A DNA stretch of 64,000 nt from CAVRZR01 sp964354215 (GCA_964354215.1 CAYGYT010000005.1:1-64000), one strand, 5' to 3'. Positions 1 to 7,925 are shown, counted from the stretch's first letter. Notes: generated by a model not told the origin, from the letters alone. A program made the numbers and translations.

Positions 1-240
1 AGGACCGGACTCGTGTGCGCAGGCGGCTCGACGGTCGAGGCCGACGTGTTCCTCAAGCAGCTCTGGGAGCAGATCCACATCGGTTGGGCCGTGGGCAATG
101 CCACTGGTCGCAATATCCACCAGCGTTCGCTCGACGAGGCCGTGCGGCTCACGAAGGCCATCAGCGCGATCACTCTGGGCGACTACGACGTCGAACGGGC
201 AGTCAAGGTCTTTGAGGGTACGGAGGACTTCAGCATCTAG
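1..240 (+). CDS. C-terminal fragment of a class I aldolase-like enzyme
   Basis: The start of this gene lies left of the window; 79 codons and the stop are visible. Fragment residues 36-41 read GRNIHQ, preceded by GNAT. This resembles the C-terminal phosphate-binding loop of Schiff-base aldolases of the FbaB/DhnA/LsrF superfamily, and the LsrF homologue at 3694-4551 carries the related GRNIFQ at the same relative place. The catalytic lysine would be upstream, outside the window, so the substrate cannot be assigned. The neighbouring glycolytic and fatty-acid precursor genes make a sugar-phosphate aldolase plausible. Superfamily is inferred from one motif; substrate is unknown. Confidence 0.5.
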   Translation, partial: RTGLVCAGGSTVEADVFLKQLWEQIHIGWAVGNATGRNIHQRSLDEAVRLTKAISAITLGDYDVERAVKVFEGTEDFSI

Positions 241-298
241 ACCGCAGCCGGAGCGCGGGCGGCCTCGCGGCTGGCGCGCTCGGCGCACGAACACGATT

Positions 299-333
299 CA
301 CGGCACCGCTCGGGACACCCCGGTGGTGCCGTG
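299..333 (+). terminator. GC-rich nested hairpin between aldolase fragment and accD
   Basis: CACGGCACC (299-307) pairs perfectly with GGTGCCGTG (325-333), with CGGG/CCCG (310-313/318-321) nested in the loop. There is no T-run, so it is either a GC-type terminator for the upstream gene or a structured leader of accD. The 241-397 gap otherwise shows nothing recognisable. Confidence 0.45.
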
Positions 334-397
334 ATAGCTTGTACGGAACGCAAACTGGCGGGTGGTTTGGCCCGCGCACGGAGTCTTCGGGAAAGCG

Positions 398-1330
398 ATG
401 TCGATAACCGACTGGTTCAAGGCACGCGACGAGAAGCGCTACACGGACGTCGGCACCGGGCTGCGCTCGGGTGACGTTCGCGACGCCGTCTGGCTCAAGT
501 GCGACGAGTGCAAGCGCACCATCTCTGAGGCCGAACTTGTCGACAACCTGCGCGTATGCAAGTACTGCGGGCATCACTTCGAGATGTCGGCACCCGAACG
601 CATCCTACTCATCGCTGATGGCGGTAGCTTCGCTGAGATGGATGCCGGACTAGAGTCGGGCGACCCGCTGGGGTTCTCGGGGGAGAAGCCCTACGTGGGC
701 AAGCTCGCGGAAGCACGCGAGAAGACGGGACTGCCCGAGGCGGTCATCACGGGTCGCGCCAGGATCGCGGGCCGCCCCGTCGTCCTCGGGGCGATGGATT
801 CGCGGTTCATCCGCGCGTCGATGGGGTCTGTTGTCGGCGAGAAGATCACCCGCGCGTTCGAGGTGGCGACGACCGAGCACCTGCCGGTCGTCCTCGTGTG
901 TGCGTCGGGTGGCGCGCGCATGCAGGAAGGCATGTTCTCACTCATGCAAATGGCGAAGACGGCCGCCGCAGCGCGCCGCCATGACGACGCTGGGCTCGCC
1001 TACATCGCAGTGCTCACCGACCCCACGTACGGTGGCGTCACAGCATCGTTCGCTACGCTGGGGGACATCGTCATCGCCGAGCCGGGCGCCATGATCGGCT
1101 TCGCCGGACCGGTCGTCATAGAGCAGACCATCCGACAGAAGCTGCCGAAGGGCTTCCAGACCGCCGAGTCACTGCTCGAGCACGGGATGCTGGACGAGGT
1201 CGTGCAGCGGCGGCACCTCGGCGAGCGACTCGGGATGTACCTCGAGTACCTGGCCGGGGGCGTGGCGAGCGTTCGCGGCGCCGGCGACGCGACGGGCGCG
1301 CCAAGCGCTGGCCAGGGCGGTGCTGCCTGA
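398..1330 (+). CDS. accD: acetyl-CoA carboxylase carboxyltransferase subunit beta
   Basis: Beta half of the cytoplasmic carboxyltransferase that, with AccA, moves CO2 from carboxybiotin to acetyl-CoA to make malonyl-CoA. The 310-residue product starts with an AccD-type four-cysteine zinc ribbon (Cys35, Cys38, Cys54, Cys57), followed by the crotonase-like domain with the ASGGARMQEG and PTYGGVTAS segments. ATG 398 is preferred over upstream in-frame GTG codons because the zinc ribbon then sits at its usual distance from the N terminus. The stop overlaps the accA start (TGATG), so the two are probably translationally coupled. The biotin carboxylase and carrier genes are not in the window. Confidence 0.96.
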   Translation: MSITDWFKARDEKRYTDVGTGLRSGDVRDAVWLKCDECKRTISEAELVDNLRVCKYCGHHFEMSAPERILLIADGGSFAEMDAGLESGDPLGFSGEKPYVGKLAEAREKTGLPEAVITGRARIAGRPVVLGAMDSRFIRASMGSVVGEKITRAFEVATTEHLPVVLVCASGGARMQEGMFSLMQMAKTAAAARRHDDAGLAYIAVLTDPTYGGVTASFATLGDIVIAEPGAMIGFAGPVVIEQTIRQKLPKGFQTAESLLEHGMLDEVVQRRHLGERLGMYLEYLAGGVASVRGAGDATGAPSAGQGGAA

Positions 1331-2301
1331 TGGCGCGCTTCACAATGGAATTCGAGCGCCCGCTCATCGAACTCGAAGAGAAGCTCGCCGAGCTGCGCAA
1401 GCTTGATATCGCCGCGCAGCCCGAACTCGTCGCCGAGATCGAGGAGTTGGCGCGGGAGATCGAGATCCTGCGCGTCGAGACCTACGAGCACCTCACGCCC
1501 TGGGCGCGGGTGCAGATCAGCCGCCACCCGGAGCGCCCCAAGCTCGACGACTACCTCTACTCGCTCTTCGACGACGTGATCGAGCTGCACGGCGACAGGA
1601 CCTTCGCCGACGACGAGGCCATCTTCACCGGTCTTGCCACTCTCGATGGCCGTCGTCTCGTGGTGCTCGGCCATCACAAGGGCAAGGACACCAAGACGAA
1701 CGTGAAGCGCAACTTCGGCAGCCCGCATCCCGAGGGGTACCGCAAGGCGATGCGTGTCATGGCCCTCGCCGAGAAGTTCGGGCTGCCCATCGTGAGCTTC
1801 CTCGATACGGCTGGTGCCTACCCCGGGATCGAGGCTGAGGACCGCGGGCAGGGGCAGGCCATCGCGGAGTCGCTGGCACTACTGTCGGGCCTGCGCGTGC
1901 CCGTCGTGGTGGTCGGCATAGGCGAAGGTGGCAGCGGAGGTGCGCTCGCGATCGGCTTCGGCGACCGGCTGATCATGCTCGAGAACGCCTACTACTCGGT
2001 CATCACGCCGGAGTCGTGCGCCTCGATTCTCTACAAGGACGCGGGCAAGGCCGAGGATGTGGCCCCGTGTCTGCGCATGACCGCCGAGGACCTGCTGGAA
2101 CTCGGCATCGCCGACGAGCTCGTGGCCGAACCGCTCGGCGGGGCGCATCGCGACCCCGAAGCTGTCTACTCGCTTGTGCGCACCGCGGTCGAGCGCGTTG
2201 TTGACGACCTTGCCGCCGCGGATCGTGATGCTCTCGTTGCGAGACGCTACGAGCGGCTGCGGGGTATAGGGCATGTAGTCGAGGGTTCCGAGGCGCCCTG
2301 A
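1330..2301 (+). CDS. accA: acetyl-CoA carboxylase carboxyltransferase subunit alpha
   Basis: Alpha half of the carboxyltransferase, forming an alpha2beta2 complex with AccD. The 323-residue length is normal for bacterial AccA. An N-terminal helical region (residues ~5-90) precedes the crotonase fold, which contains HKGKDTKTNVKRNFGSPHPEGYRKA split around residues 115-140, the substrate-loop sequence DTAGAYPG and the oxyanion-hole segment GEGGSGGALAIG. The ATG overlaps the accD stop, giving a two-gene accDA operon, as in many anaerobic Actinomycetota and Firmicutes, rather than the fused acyl-CoA carboxylase beta chains of mycobacteria. Confidence 0.96.
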   Translation: MARFTMEFERPLIELEEKLAELRKLDIAAQPELVAEIEELAREIEILRVETYEHLTPWARVQISRHPERPKLDDYLYSLFDDVIELHGDRTFADDEAIFTGLATLDGRRLVVLGHHKGKDTKTNVKRNFGSPHPEGYRKAMRVMALAEKFGLPIVSFLDTAGAYPGIEAEDRGQGQAIAESLALLSGLRVPVVVVGIGEGGSGGALAIGFGDRLIMLENAYYSVITPESCASILYKDAGKAEDVAPCLRMTAEDLLELGIADELVAEPLGGAHRDPEAVYSLVRTAVERVVDDLAAADRDALVARRYERLRGIGHVVEGSEAP

Positions 2302-2332
2302 TTCCCGGCGTCCTACCAGGAGGCGACCATCA

Positions 2333-3574
2333 GTGGATGCACAAGGCGCTGTAAAGCGCATCGGCCTGCTCTTCTCGGGCGGCCCGGCTCCGGCTGCCAA
2401 CGCGGTTATCTCGGCTGCGACGCTCGCGTTTCTGAACGCTGGCGTCGAGGTCATCGGCTTCCTCGACGGCTACGAGGATTTGGAGCGCTACTCGCCCGAC
2501 AAGCCGCTCGTCGAGGGTCGGGACTGGCTCTGCCTCAACCGTGGCGACGTGACCGGTATCCGCAACGAGAAGGCCATCATCCTCAGGACGTCACGTGCTA
2601 ACCCTGGTAGGGACATCACGGCCCTCGAGGATCTCGCCGATCCCGACAAGAACTCCAAGCTGCGGGCCGTATTCGCCGCCCTGGACGCCCACAGGATCGA
2701 CGCGCTCATCACCATCGGCGGTGACGACACGCTCAAGACCGCGAACTACCTGTACCGGATGCAGGAGATGGTGCAAGGGCTGCGCCCAGTGCGGATCGTC
2801 CACCTGCCCAAGACGATCGACAACGACTACTACGGCATCGACTGGACGTTCGGGTTCACCTCGGCAGCACACTTCGCGGCCAAGGAAATCCGCAACCTGA
2901 CTGCCGACGCGAAGTCCACCAAGGTCTGGTACGTCCTCGAGCTCATGGGGCGCAAAGCAGGATGGCTCACCTATGCAGCGGGCATCGCGGGCGAGGCCAC
3001 GCGCATGATCTCGGTCGAGGACTGCGAGGGCGAGTTCGACGCCCACGCACAGGGCGAGGAGCTTGCGGAGCTCATGGAGGCGCGCGAGCTCGACGGTCGC
3101 TCGTACGGCATCGTGTGTGTCGCCGAGGGGCTCGCCGACCGACTGCCCGTGAGTCAGCGGCCGATGGTGACGGACGAGCACGGCAACGTACTGATGGGCG
3201 CGGCCGAAGTGGGGAAGCTCCTCGCCGAGAAGATGGAGATTGCCTACAAGCGCCGGACCGGGCAGTCGATGAAGGTCCGCTGCAAGCAGATCGGCTACGA
3301 GACCCGGTGTGCTGAGCCCATCGCGTTCGACATCATGCTCGGCTCGCAGCTCGGCGTCGGCGCGTATCGTGCCGTGGTGGAGGAGGAGCTCTCCGGTCAC
3401 ATGGTGACGGTGCACGACCAGCTCGCGCTCTCCTACGTGCCCTTCGACGAGCTCGTCGACCCGGTCACGCTCAAGACGCGCATCCGTTTCATCGATCCCG
3501 AGAGCGACTTCTACCGGCTTGCGAGGGCGCTCGAGTACCAGCGGTCGTCCTACCTCGACGCAGAGTGCTCCTGA
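2333..3574 (+). CDS. pfp: 6-phosphofructokinase, PPi-dependent type
   Basis: Phosphorylates fructose 6-phosphate to fructose 1,6-bisphosphate in glycolysis. The 413-residue protein has GGDD (Asp131-Asp132) where ATP enzymes have GGDG, and PKTIDND with Lys160 where ATP enzymes have PGTIDND. In this family these two substitutions are diagnostic of pyrophosphate as phosphoryl donor and of a reversible reaction. The GTG start lies behind an AGGAGG ribosome site. It follows accA by 31 bases and may be co-transcribed with accDA. The donor is inferred from the motif pair, and some group II enzymes break the rule. Confidence 0.88.
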   Translation: MDAQGAVKRIGLLFSGGPAPAANAVISAATLAFLNAGVEVIGFLDGYEDLERYSPDKPLVEGRDWLCLNRGDVTGIRNEKAIILRTSRANPGRDITALEDLADPDKNSKLRAVFAALDAHRIDALITIGGDDTLKTANYLYRMQEMVQGLRPVRIVHLPKTIDNDYYGIDWTFGFTSAAHFAAKEIRNLTADAKSTKVWYVLELMGRKAGWLTYAAGIAGEATRMISVEDCEGEFDAHAQGEELAELMEARELDGRSYGIVCVAEGLADRLPVSQRPMVTDEHGNVLMGAAEVGKLLAEKMEIAYKRRTGQSMKVRCKQIGYETRCAEPIAFDIMLGSQLGVGAYRAVVEEELSGHMVTVHDQLALSYVPFDELVDPVTLKTRIRFIDPESDFYRLARALEYQRSSYLDAECS

Positions 3575-3595
3575 GCGCTGAGGCACGGGCGCGTC

Positions 3596-3604
3596 TGCTA
3601 CCAT
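3596..3604 (+). promoter_or_regulatory. extended -10 promoter for lsrF-ADH
   Basis: TGC followed directly by TACCAT forms an extended -10 element. The same TGC-TACnAT arrangement occurs at 12755 and 24958. No good -35 is visible. Transcription would begin near 3611, giving a leader of about 83 bases. Confidence 0.4.
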
Positions 3605-3693
3605 GAATGCCCGTCGGCCGACGAGGTCTGCACCGCGGCTCCGGTCGGCGCCCGCACCGCACTGCGCAGCAATATCACGGGAGGTCACGCACC

Positions 3694-4551
3694 ATGTCGT
3701 GGGGTCTTGAGAACCGCCTGTCCCGCATCATCCGCCCGCAGGACGGACGCACCGTCATGCTGGCCGTAGACCATGGCTACTTCCTCGGCCCGACAAGTGG
3801 TCTCGAGGATCCGCACGTCTCGGTCATGCCGCTTGCTCCGTACGCCGACACGCTCATGCTCACGCGCGGCATGCTGCGCTCGTCAATCGACAGCAGCCTC
3901 GAGACGCCCATTGTGCTGCGTGTCTCGGGCGGCAACAGCGTGCTGGAAGAAGACCTCTCCAACGAGACGATCATCACGTCGGTGGAGGAGTGTTTGCGCC
4001 TGAACGCGGCCGGCATGGCGCTGTCGGTCTTTGTCGGCGCTCCGCACCAGCACCAGACCATTGCGAACCTCGCCAAGCTCGTCGACGAAGGCGAGCGCTA
4101 CGGCATCCCGGTGCTTGCCGTGACGGCCGTCGGCAAGGACATGGTGCGCGACACACGTTACCTCGCGCTCGCGTGCCGGATCGCCGCCGAGATGGGTGCG
4201 CACATCGTCAAGACCTACTACTGCGACGACTTCGAGAAGGTCGCCGGCTCGTGTCCGGTGCCCATCGTCATTGCTGGCGGCAAGAAGCTGCCCGAGCGCG
4301 AGGCACTCGAGCTCGCATACAACGGCGTCGCGCACGGCGCGGTGGGCGTCGACATGGGCCGGAACATCTTCCAGTCGGACTGCCCGATCGGCATGATCAA
4401 GGCCGTGCGCTCGATTGTGCACGCGGGCGCCTCCGTGGACGAGGCGTACGAGGTCTACGCTGCTGAGAAGGCCGCCGGTGGCTCGGTCGCTGCGTCCGGC
4501 AGCGGCGCTGCTGGCGCGGGCGCGGGCCTCTCCGACGAGCGCAAGATGTAG
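3694..4551 (+). CDS. lsrF: LsrF-like class I aldolase/thiolase
   Basis: Homologue of the LsrF thiolase that cleaves 3-hydroxy-2,4-pentanedione 5-phosphate in autoinducer-2 breakdown. It tracks E. coli LsrF closely: RLSRI at the start, TVMLAVDHGYF, AVTAVGKDMVRD, HIVKTYYC with the expected Schiff-base Lys173, PVPIVIAGGKKLPEREALE and VDMGRNIFQSD. It has 285 residues, with a low-complexity Gly/Ala/Ser tail after residue ~265 that E. coli LsrF lacks. ATG 3694 follows GGGAGG. No lsrK, lsrR or Lsr transporter is nearby. The partner is an alcohol dehydrogenase 9 bases downstream, so the real substrate may be a different phosphorylated sugar or ketone. Confidence 0.82.
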   Translation: MSWGLENRLSRIIRPQDGRTVMLAVDHGYFLGPTSGLEDPHVSVMPLAPYADTLMLTRGMLRSSIDSSLETPIVLRVSGGNSVLEEDLSNETIITSVEECLRLNAAGMALSVFVGAPHQHQTIANLAKLVDEGERYGIPVLAVTAVGKDMVRDTRYLALACRIAAEMGAHIVKTYYCDDFEKVAGSCPVPIVIAGGKKLPEREALELAYNGVAHGAVGVDMGRNIFQSDCPIGMIKAVRSIVHAGASVDEAYEVYAAEKAAGGSVAASGSGAAGAGAGLSDERKM

Positions 4552-4560
4552 CGCGACACC

Positions 4561-5589
4561 ATGCGCGTCGCGGTCTACTACAACAACAGCGACATCCGGA
4601 TCGAGGAGCGGCCGGTCCCCGAGATCGGCCCGGGCGAGATCCTTGTCCGCATCCGCGCGTCGGGCATCTGCGGATCCGACGTCATGGAGTGGTACCGCGT
4701 CCCCAAGGCGCCGCTCGTGCTCGGTCACGAGGTGGCTGGGGATGTCGCCGAGGTGGGCGAGGGCGTCACGCACCTCAGCGCGGGGCAGCGCGTCGTCGTC
4801 TCGCACCACGTGCCGTGCAACACGTGCCGAATGTGCCTCACTGGCAACCACACGGCGTGCCACACCCTGCACACGACCAACTTCGACCCTGGCGGGTTCT
4901 CCGAGTACGTGCGCGTGCCCGCGCTGCAGACCGAGCGCGGCGTGCTCGTGCTGCCGGATAACGTGACCTACGACGAGGGCTCGTTCGTCGAGCCGCTCGG
5001 GTGTGTCGTGCGCGCACAGGTGCGAGCCGGCGTGCGCCCGGGCTCGACCGTACTGGTTGTGGGGAGCGGCATCTCGGGGCTGCTCCATATCCGGCTCGCG
5101 GTCACGCTGGGCGCGGGCCGCGTGCTCGCGACCGACGTGAGCGACTACCGGCTCGACTGGGCACGCCGCGCCGGCGCAACCGCAGCGTTCGACGCTCTTG
5201 CGGCAGGCGACTCGCTGCCCGACCTCGTTCGTGAAGCCAACGACGGCCGCCTTGCGGACCTCGTGATGCTGTGCACCGGCGCCCCTTCGGCGATCGCCCA
5301 GGGTCTCGCGTGCCTCGAGAACGGTGCGACGTTCGTGTTCTTCGCACCGCCTCCGCCCGACACCCCGCTCGAGATGCCGATGGCGGATCTCTGGCGCCGA
5401 GAAGTCACGGTGCGCACGGCCTATGGTGCCGCTCCCGCGGACCTGCAGACGGCGCTCGACCTCATCGCTACGCGTCGTGTAAAGGTGGACGACTTCGTCA
5501 CGCAGCGCCTGCCGCTCGCCGACATCGCGAGAGGCTTCGGCCTCGTCTGCGACGCATGCGACTCCGTCAAGGTCGTCGTCGAGCCGTAG
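4561..5589 (+). CDS. zinc-dependent medium-chain alcohol/polyol dehydrogenase
   Basis: 342-residue member of the zinc MDR family (sorbitol/threonine dehydrogenase-like), oxidising a secondary alcohol with NAD(P). Cys37 in GICGSD and His56-Glu57 in GHE supply the catalytic zinc site. The cysteine cluster CNTCRMCLTGNHTAC forms the structural zinc lobe. VVGSGISGLL begins the Rossmann fold. It starts 9 bases after the lsrF stop and is almost certainly co-transcribed with it, implying a two-step pathway in which this enzyme makes or consumes the LsrF substrate. Substrate cannot be assigned. Confidence 0.85.
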   Translation: MRVAVYYNNSDIRIEERPVPEIGPGEILVRIRASGICGSDVMEWYRVPKAPLVLGHEVAGDVAEVGEGVTHLSAGQRVVVSHHVPCNTCRMCLTGNHTACHTLHTTNFDPGGFSEYVRVPALQTERGVLVLPDNVTYDEGSFVEPLGCVVRAQVRAGVRPGSTVLVVGSGISGLLHIRLAVTLGAGRVLATDVSDYRLDWARRAGATAAFDALAAGDSLPDLVREANDGRLADLVMLCTGAPSAIAQGLACLENGATFVFFAPPPPDTPLEMPMADLWRREVTVRTAYGAAPADLQTALDLIATRRVKVDDFVTQRLPLADIARGFGLVCDACDSVKVVVEP

Positions 5590-5663
5590 CAGGGCGCTTG
5601 CTCCGCGGCCGCCGCCCACCTAGGCTGCCCAGACGTGCGCTCGCCGTGCGTCGTGATCCGTGG

Positions 5664-5685
5664 TATACACATCCTATACACATCC
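5664..5685 (+). repeat. perfect tandem 11-bp repeat upstream of TA operon
   Basis: TATACACATCC occurs twice in direct succession (5664-5674, 5675-5685), about 75 bases before the antitoxin gene. The 11-base period is close to one helical turn, and the AT-rich sequence stands out from its surroundings. Likely operator for the ribbon-helix-helix antitoxin, as typical of autoregulated TA operons. Confidence 0.5.
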
Positions 5686-5761
5686 CTACCTGATCGACGC
5701 AACCGACTCTGGGGGGTTGGGGAAGGTTCGGGTTGGATTGCGCAAAGGCGTTGGAGGCAAC

Positions 5762-6034
5762 ATGGCACGCATGATCAGGAAGCAGATCGTCATCGACGCG
5801 GAGCGTGACGGTCAGCTCACGCGGATGGCAGAGCAGCTCGGCGTTTCGCAGTCGGAGGTCGTCAGGCTCGCCATCGACGGACTCGTTGCGCGCGCCCAGG
5901 CGGATGTTGTTCGAGAAGAGGCCCATCAGTGGCTCCTAGAGCGCTTCCGGAATGCGCCGGATCTGGGGCTGACAGACGAGAACGGCCGACGCACGTGGAC
6001 ACGCGAGGAGTTGCATGACCGCGATCTTCGTTGA
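5762..6034 (+). CDS. ribbon-helix-helix antitoxin (VapB-like)
   Basis: 90-residue protein with an N-terminal ribbon-helix-helix pattern: the strand RKQIVIDAERDGQL, then the helices LGVSQSEVVRLAI. The C-terminal part, rich in charged residues, probably wraps the toxin. ATG 5762 is chosen over an upstream GTG because the DNA-binding strand then lies at the N terminus. The coding region overlaps the following PIN gene by 20 bases, the usual antitoxin-toxin coupling. It should bind its own promoter, with the 11-bp repeat at 5664 as candidate operator. Partner specificity is inferred from order only. Confidence 0.75.
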   Translation: MARMIRKQIVIDAERDGQLTRMAEQLGVSQSEVVRLAIDGLVARAQADVVREEAHQWLLERFRNAPDLGLTDENGRRTWTREELHDRDLR

Positions 6035-6458
6035 TACGAACGTGCTCATCTACGCGGTTGATCGGCGTGACGCGGCCAAACACGATATCGCGGGGCGTAT
6101 GCTGTCCTGTCTCGGTCCGGAGAGCACATACATTTCATCGCAGGTCCTCTCGGAGTACGCGAGCGTTCTGACGCATCCGTCCAAGCATGCCTTGCCGCCG
6201 TGGAACGTCATTCCGGATGTCGTTCACATGGGAGCTGCATGGAATGTCCTGCCAGTGAACGCCGACACTGTGGTGGCCGCTCTCGAGGCCAGGGAGCGCT
6301 GGCAGCTTGCCTACTACGATGCACAGATATGGGCGGCCGCTGCGCTCAACGCCGTGCCGATCGTGATCTCGGAGGATTTCGCGGACGGCACCTCGCTTGA
6401 GGGTGTCCGGTTCGTGAATCCCTTCGCCGAGGACTTCGACATCGCGCAACTCTCGTAG
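6015..6458 (+). CDS. PIN-domain toxin (VapC-like ribonuclease)
   Basis: 147-residue PIN protein, expected to cleave a specific tRNA or rRNA site when free of antitoxin. The metal-binding acidic residues are visible: FVDTNVLIYA at the N terminus (first Asp), a central Glu in VLSEYASV, and the YYDAQIWAAA segment with the later Asp. Length and order match the VapC/COG5573 type. It overlaps the ribbon-helix-helix gene and ends 57 bases before a second toxin-antitoxin pair. Confidence 0.85.
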   Translation: MTAIFVDTNVLIYAVDRRDAAKHDIAGRMLSCLGPESTYISSQVLSEYASVLTHPSKHALPPWNVIPDVVHMGAAWNVLPVNADTVVAALEARERWQLAYYDAQIWAAAALNAVPIVISEDFADGTSLEGVRFVNPFAEDFDIAQLS

Positions 6459-6491
6459 CGCTTTGACGTTATAGCGCTGAAACGCTACGCT
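6456..6491 (+). promoter_or_regulatory. promoter with repeated AGCGCT palindromes for second TA pair
   Basis: TTGACG (6463-6468), a 17-base spacer and TACGCT (6486-6491) form a near-consensus promoter. The palindrome AGCGCT occurs twice (6457-6462, 6473-6478), flanking and overlapping the -35, and CGCTA follows at 6483. The arrangement suggests an autoregulatory operator bound by the antitoxin dimer. Confidence 0.6.
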
Positions 6492-6515
6492 CTTCTTCGG
6501 GAGGTGAGTTCCGCC

Positions 6516-6749
6516 ATGGGAACAGAATCGAGACGCGCCACGATCTACTTGGATCCAGACCTGCACCAAGCGCTGAAGATGAAGGCCGCGATCACGAGCA
6601 AATCGATGTCGGAGCTCGTCAACGATGCGGTGCGCGAGGCTCTCGCAGAAGACGAAGAGGATCTTCGCGCGTTCGAAGAGCGAGCTGGCGAGCCGCTCGT
6701 TGCGTACGAGGAGATGCTGGGTTGGCTGAAGAGCGATGGGAAGCTATAG
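6516..6749 (+). CDS. CopG-type ribbon-helix-helix antitoxin
   Basis: 77-residue protein. RRATIYLDPDLHQAL then MSELVNDAVREAL is a classic MetJ/Arc/CopG ribbon-helix-helix, and the acidic C terminus (EDEEDLRAFEER) is the probable toxin-neutralising segment. ATG 6516 follows GGGAGGTGAG at a proper distance and is preferred to the in-frame GTG at 6504. It overlaps the RelE gene by 14 bases. Confidence 0.82.
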   Translation: MGTESRRATIYLDPDLHQALKMKAAITSKSMSELVNDAVREALAEDEEDLRAFEERAGEPLVAYEEMLGWLKSDGKL

Positions 6750-6999
6750 GGTCTTTCTCCGCTCGTCCGTCCGCAGGGACCTGAGGCACATCCCCTCGGT
6801 CGATGTCGAGCGCATCATGGAGCGGATCGCCGGCCTGTCGAATGATCCGCGGCCACCCGGCTGCGAGAAGCTGAGTCTCCGAGAGCGCTACCGGATTCGA
6901 CAGGGCGACTACCGGATCATCTACTCGGTCGATGACGCCGACGTTACTGTGTGGGTGGTGAAGATCGGTCATCGGCGCGACGTGTATCGACAACGATAG
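6736..6999 (+). CDS. RelE/ParE-family toxin
   Basis: 87-residue RelE-fold protein. The pattern YRVFLRSSVRRDLRHI, PPGCEKLSLRERYRIRQGDYRIIYSV and VWVVKIGHRRDVYR is typical of RelE mRNA interferases, with the basic RYRIRxGDYRIIY core and the C-terminal arginines and tyrosine used in ribosome-dependent cleavage. It overlaps the CopG-type antitoxin gene upstream. A ParE-like gyrase toxin is possible, but the IGHRRDVYR ending favours RelE. Confidence 0.88.
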   Translation: MGSYRVFLRSSVRRDLRHIPSVDVERIMERIAGLSNDPRPPGCEKLSLRERYRIRQGDYRIIYSVDDADVTVWVVKIGHRRDVYRQR

Positions 7000-7114
7000 G
7001 GAGCTGGTCGCCGTGAGGCTGGAATGCATCGCGCGCGCGGTCATCGCAGTCGCGCTCGTCGCTCAGGTGTGATCCAAGGTCCCGGGTGCACGCGGTCCGG
7101 GGAGAGGAGTCCAA

Positions 7115-7891
7115 GTGCCGGAAGACCCAGCGCATCCTGACGGAGACGTAGCGCCCGAGATGTCAGAAGCGGCGCTGCCTCCGCTGCCCCACACGCCGCT
7201 TCTCGAAGAGGTGAAGGGAGCCGAGCAGCAGTTCCTCGAGCGCGGCCGCGAGCACAGCAAGGACGTCGAGAGCGCGGTCCGCGTCTTCCTTGAGATGCTG
7301 CGCGGCATGCAGTTCATGGACATCGACCGGCCGGTGGTCACGGTATTCGGCTCGGCGCGGCTCGACGAAGACCATCCCTACTACGAGCTCGCCCGCAAGC
7401 TTGGCCGAACGCTCGCAGAGAACGGGTTCGCTGTCATGACGGGCGCCGGGCCAGGGATGATGGAAGCGGCCAACCGGGGTGCCAAAGAGGGCGGGGGCCT
7501 CTCGGTAGGTGCGAACATCCGTCTGCCGCGCGAGCAGAAGCCGAATCCGTACCTCGACCGCTACGTTGAGTTCGAGCACTTCTTCGTCCGCAAGGTCATG
7601 CTCGTGAAGTACTCGTGCGCATTCGTCTTCATGCCGGGCGGATTCGGCACCATGGACGAGGTCTTCGAGGCGCTCACGCTCATGCAGACGCACAAGATCG
7701 CGCCGTTCCCGATTGTAGGCATGGGGAAGGAGTTCTGGGGTGAGCTTCAGAACTTCATGAGCAGGGCCTTGATCTCCGAGAAGACGATAGAACCCGACGA
7801 CCTGAAGCTGCTGTACTTCGCAGACTCGTGCGACGAAGTCGTGCGCTACATCAAGGAACACCCGTACGGGTGCAAGGAGTTCGCCGGGTAA
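7115..7891 (+). CDS. LOG-family (TIGR00730) nucleotide phosphoribohydrolase-like protein
   Basis: 258-residue Rossmann-fold protein. It has GAGPGMMEAANRGA and the signature PGGFGTMDEVFE, the motifs that bind the phosphoribosyl group and hold the catalytic Glu in LONELY GUY cytokinin-activating enzymes and bacterial nucleoside monophosphate hydrolases. The 70-residue N-terminal extension before the core is common in the actinobacterial long form. The GTG start follows GGAGAGGAG. It is convergent with the helicase gene. In bacteria the family removes ribose 5-phosphate from AMP or other nucleotides; the specific substrate here is unknown. Confidence 0.85.
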   Translation: MPEDPAHPDGDVAPEMSEAALPPLPHTPLLEEVKGAEQQFLERGREHSKDVESAVRVFLEMLRGMQFMDIDRPVVTVFGSARLDEDHPYYELARKLGRTLAENGFAVMTGAGPGMMEAANRGAKEGGGLSVGANIRLPREQKPNPYLDRYVEFEHFFVRKVMLVKYSCAFVFMPGGFGTMDEVFEALTLMQTHKIAPFPIVGMGKEFWGELQNFMSRALISEKTIEPDDLKLLYFADSCDEVVRYIKEHPYGCKEFAG

Positions 7892-7925
7892 GCGCGCCCC
7901 GCGCGAAGGCTCGCGCCCGTCAACG

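Noticed and set aside
3883..5619. 578-codon open frame on the reverse strand over lsrF and the dehydrogenase gene
   Set aside because: It is the antisense of two confidently identified genes, rich in Arg/His/Val low-complexity runs, a by-product of high GC at third codon positions.
7013..7072. Nineteen-residue hydrophobic peptide between relE and the LOG gene
   Set aside because: Starts at GTG with a weak upstream sequence, no partner and no conserved ending; too short to support.
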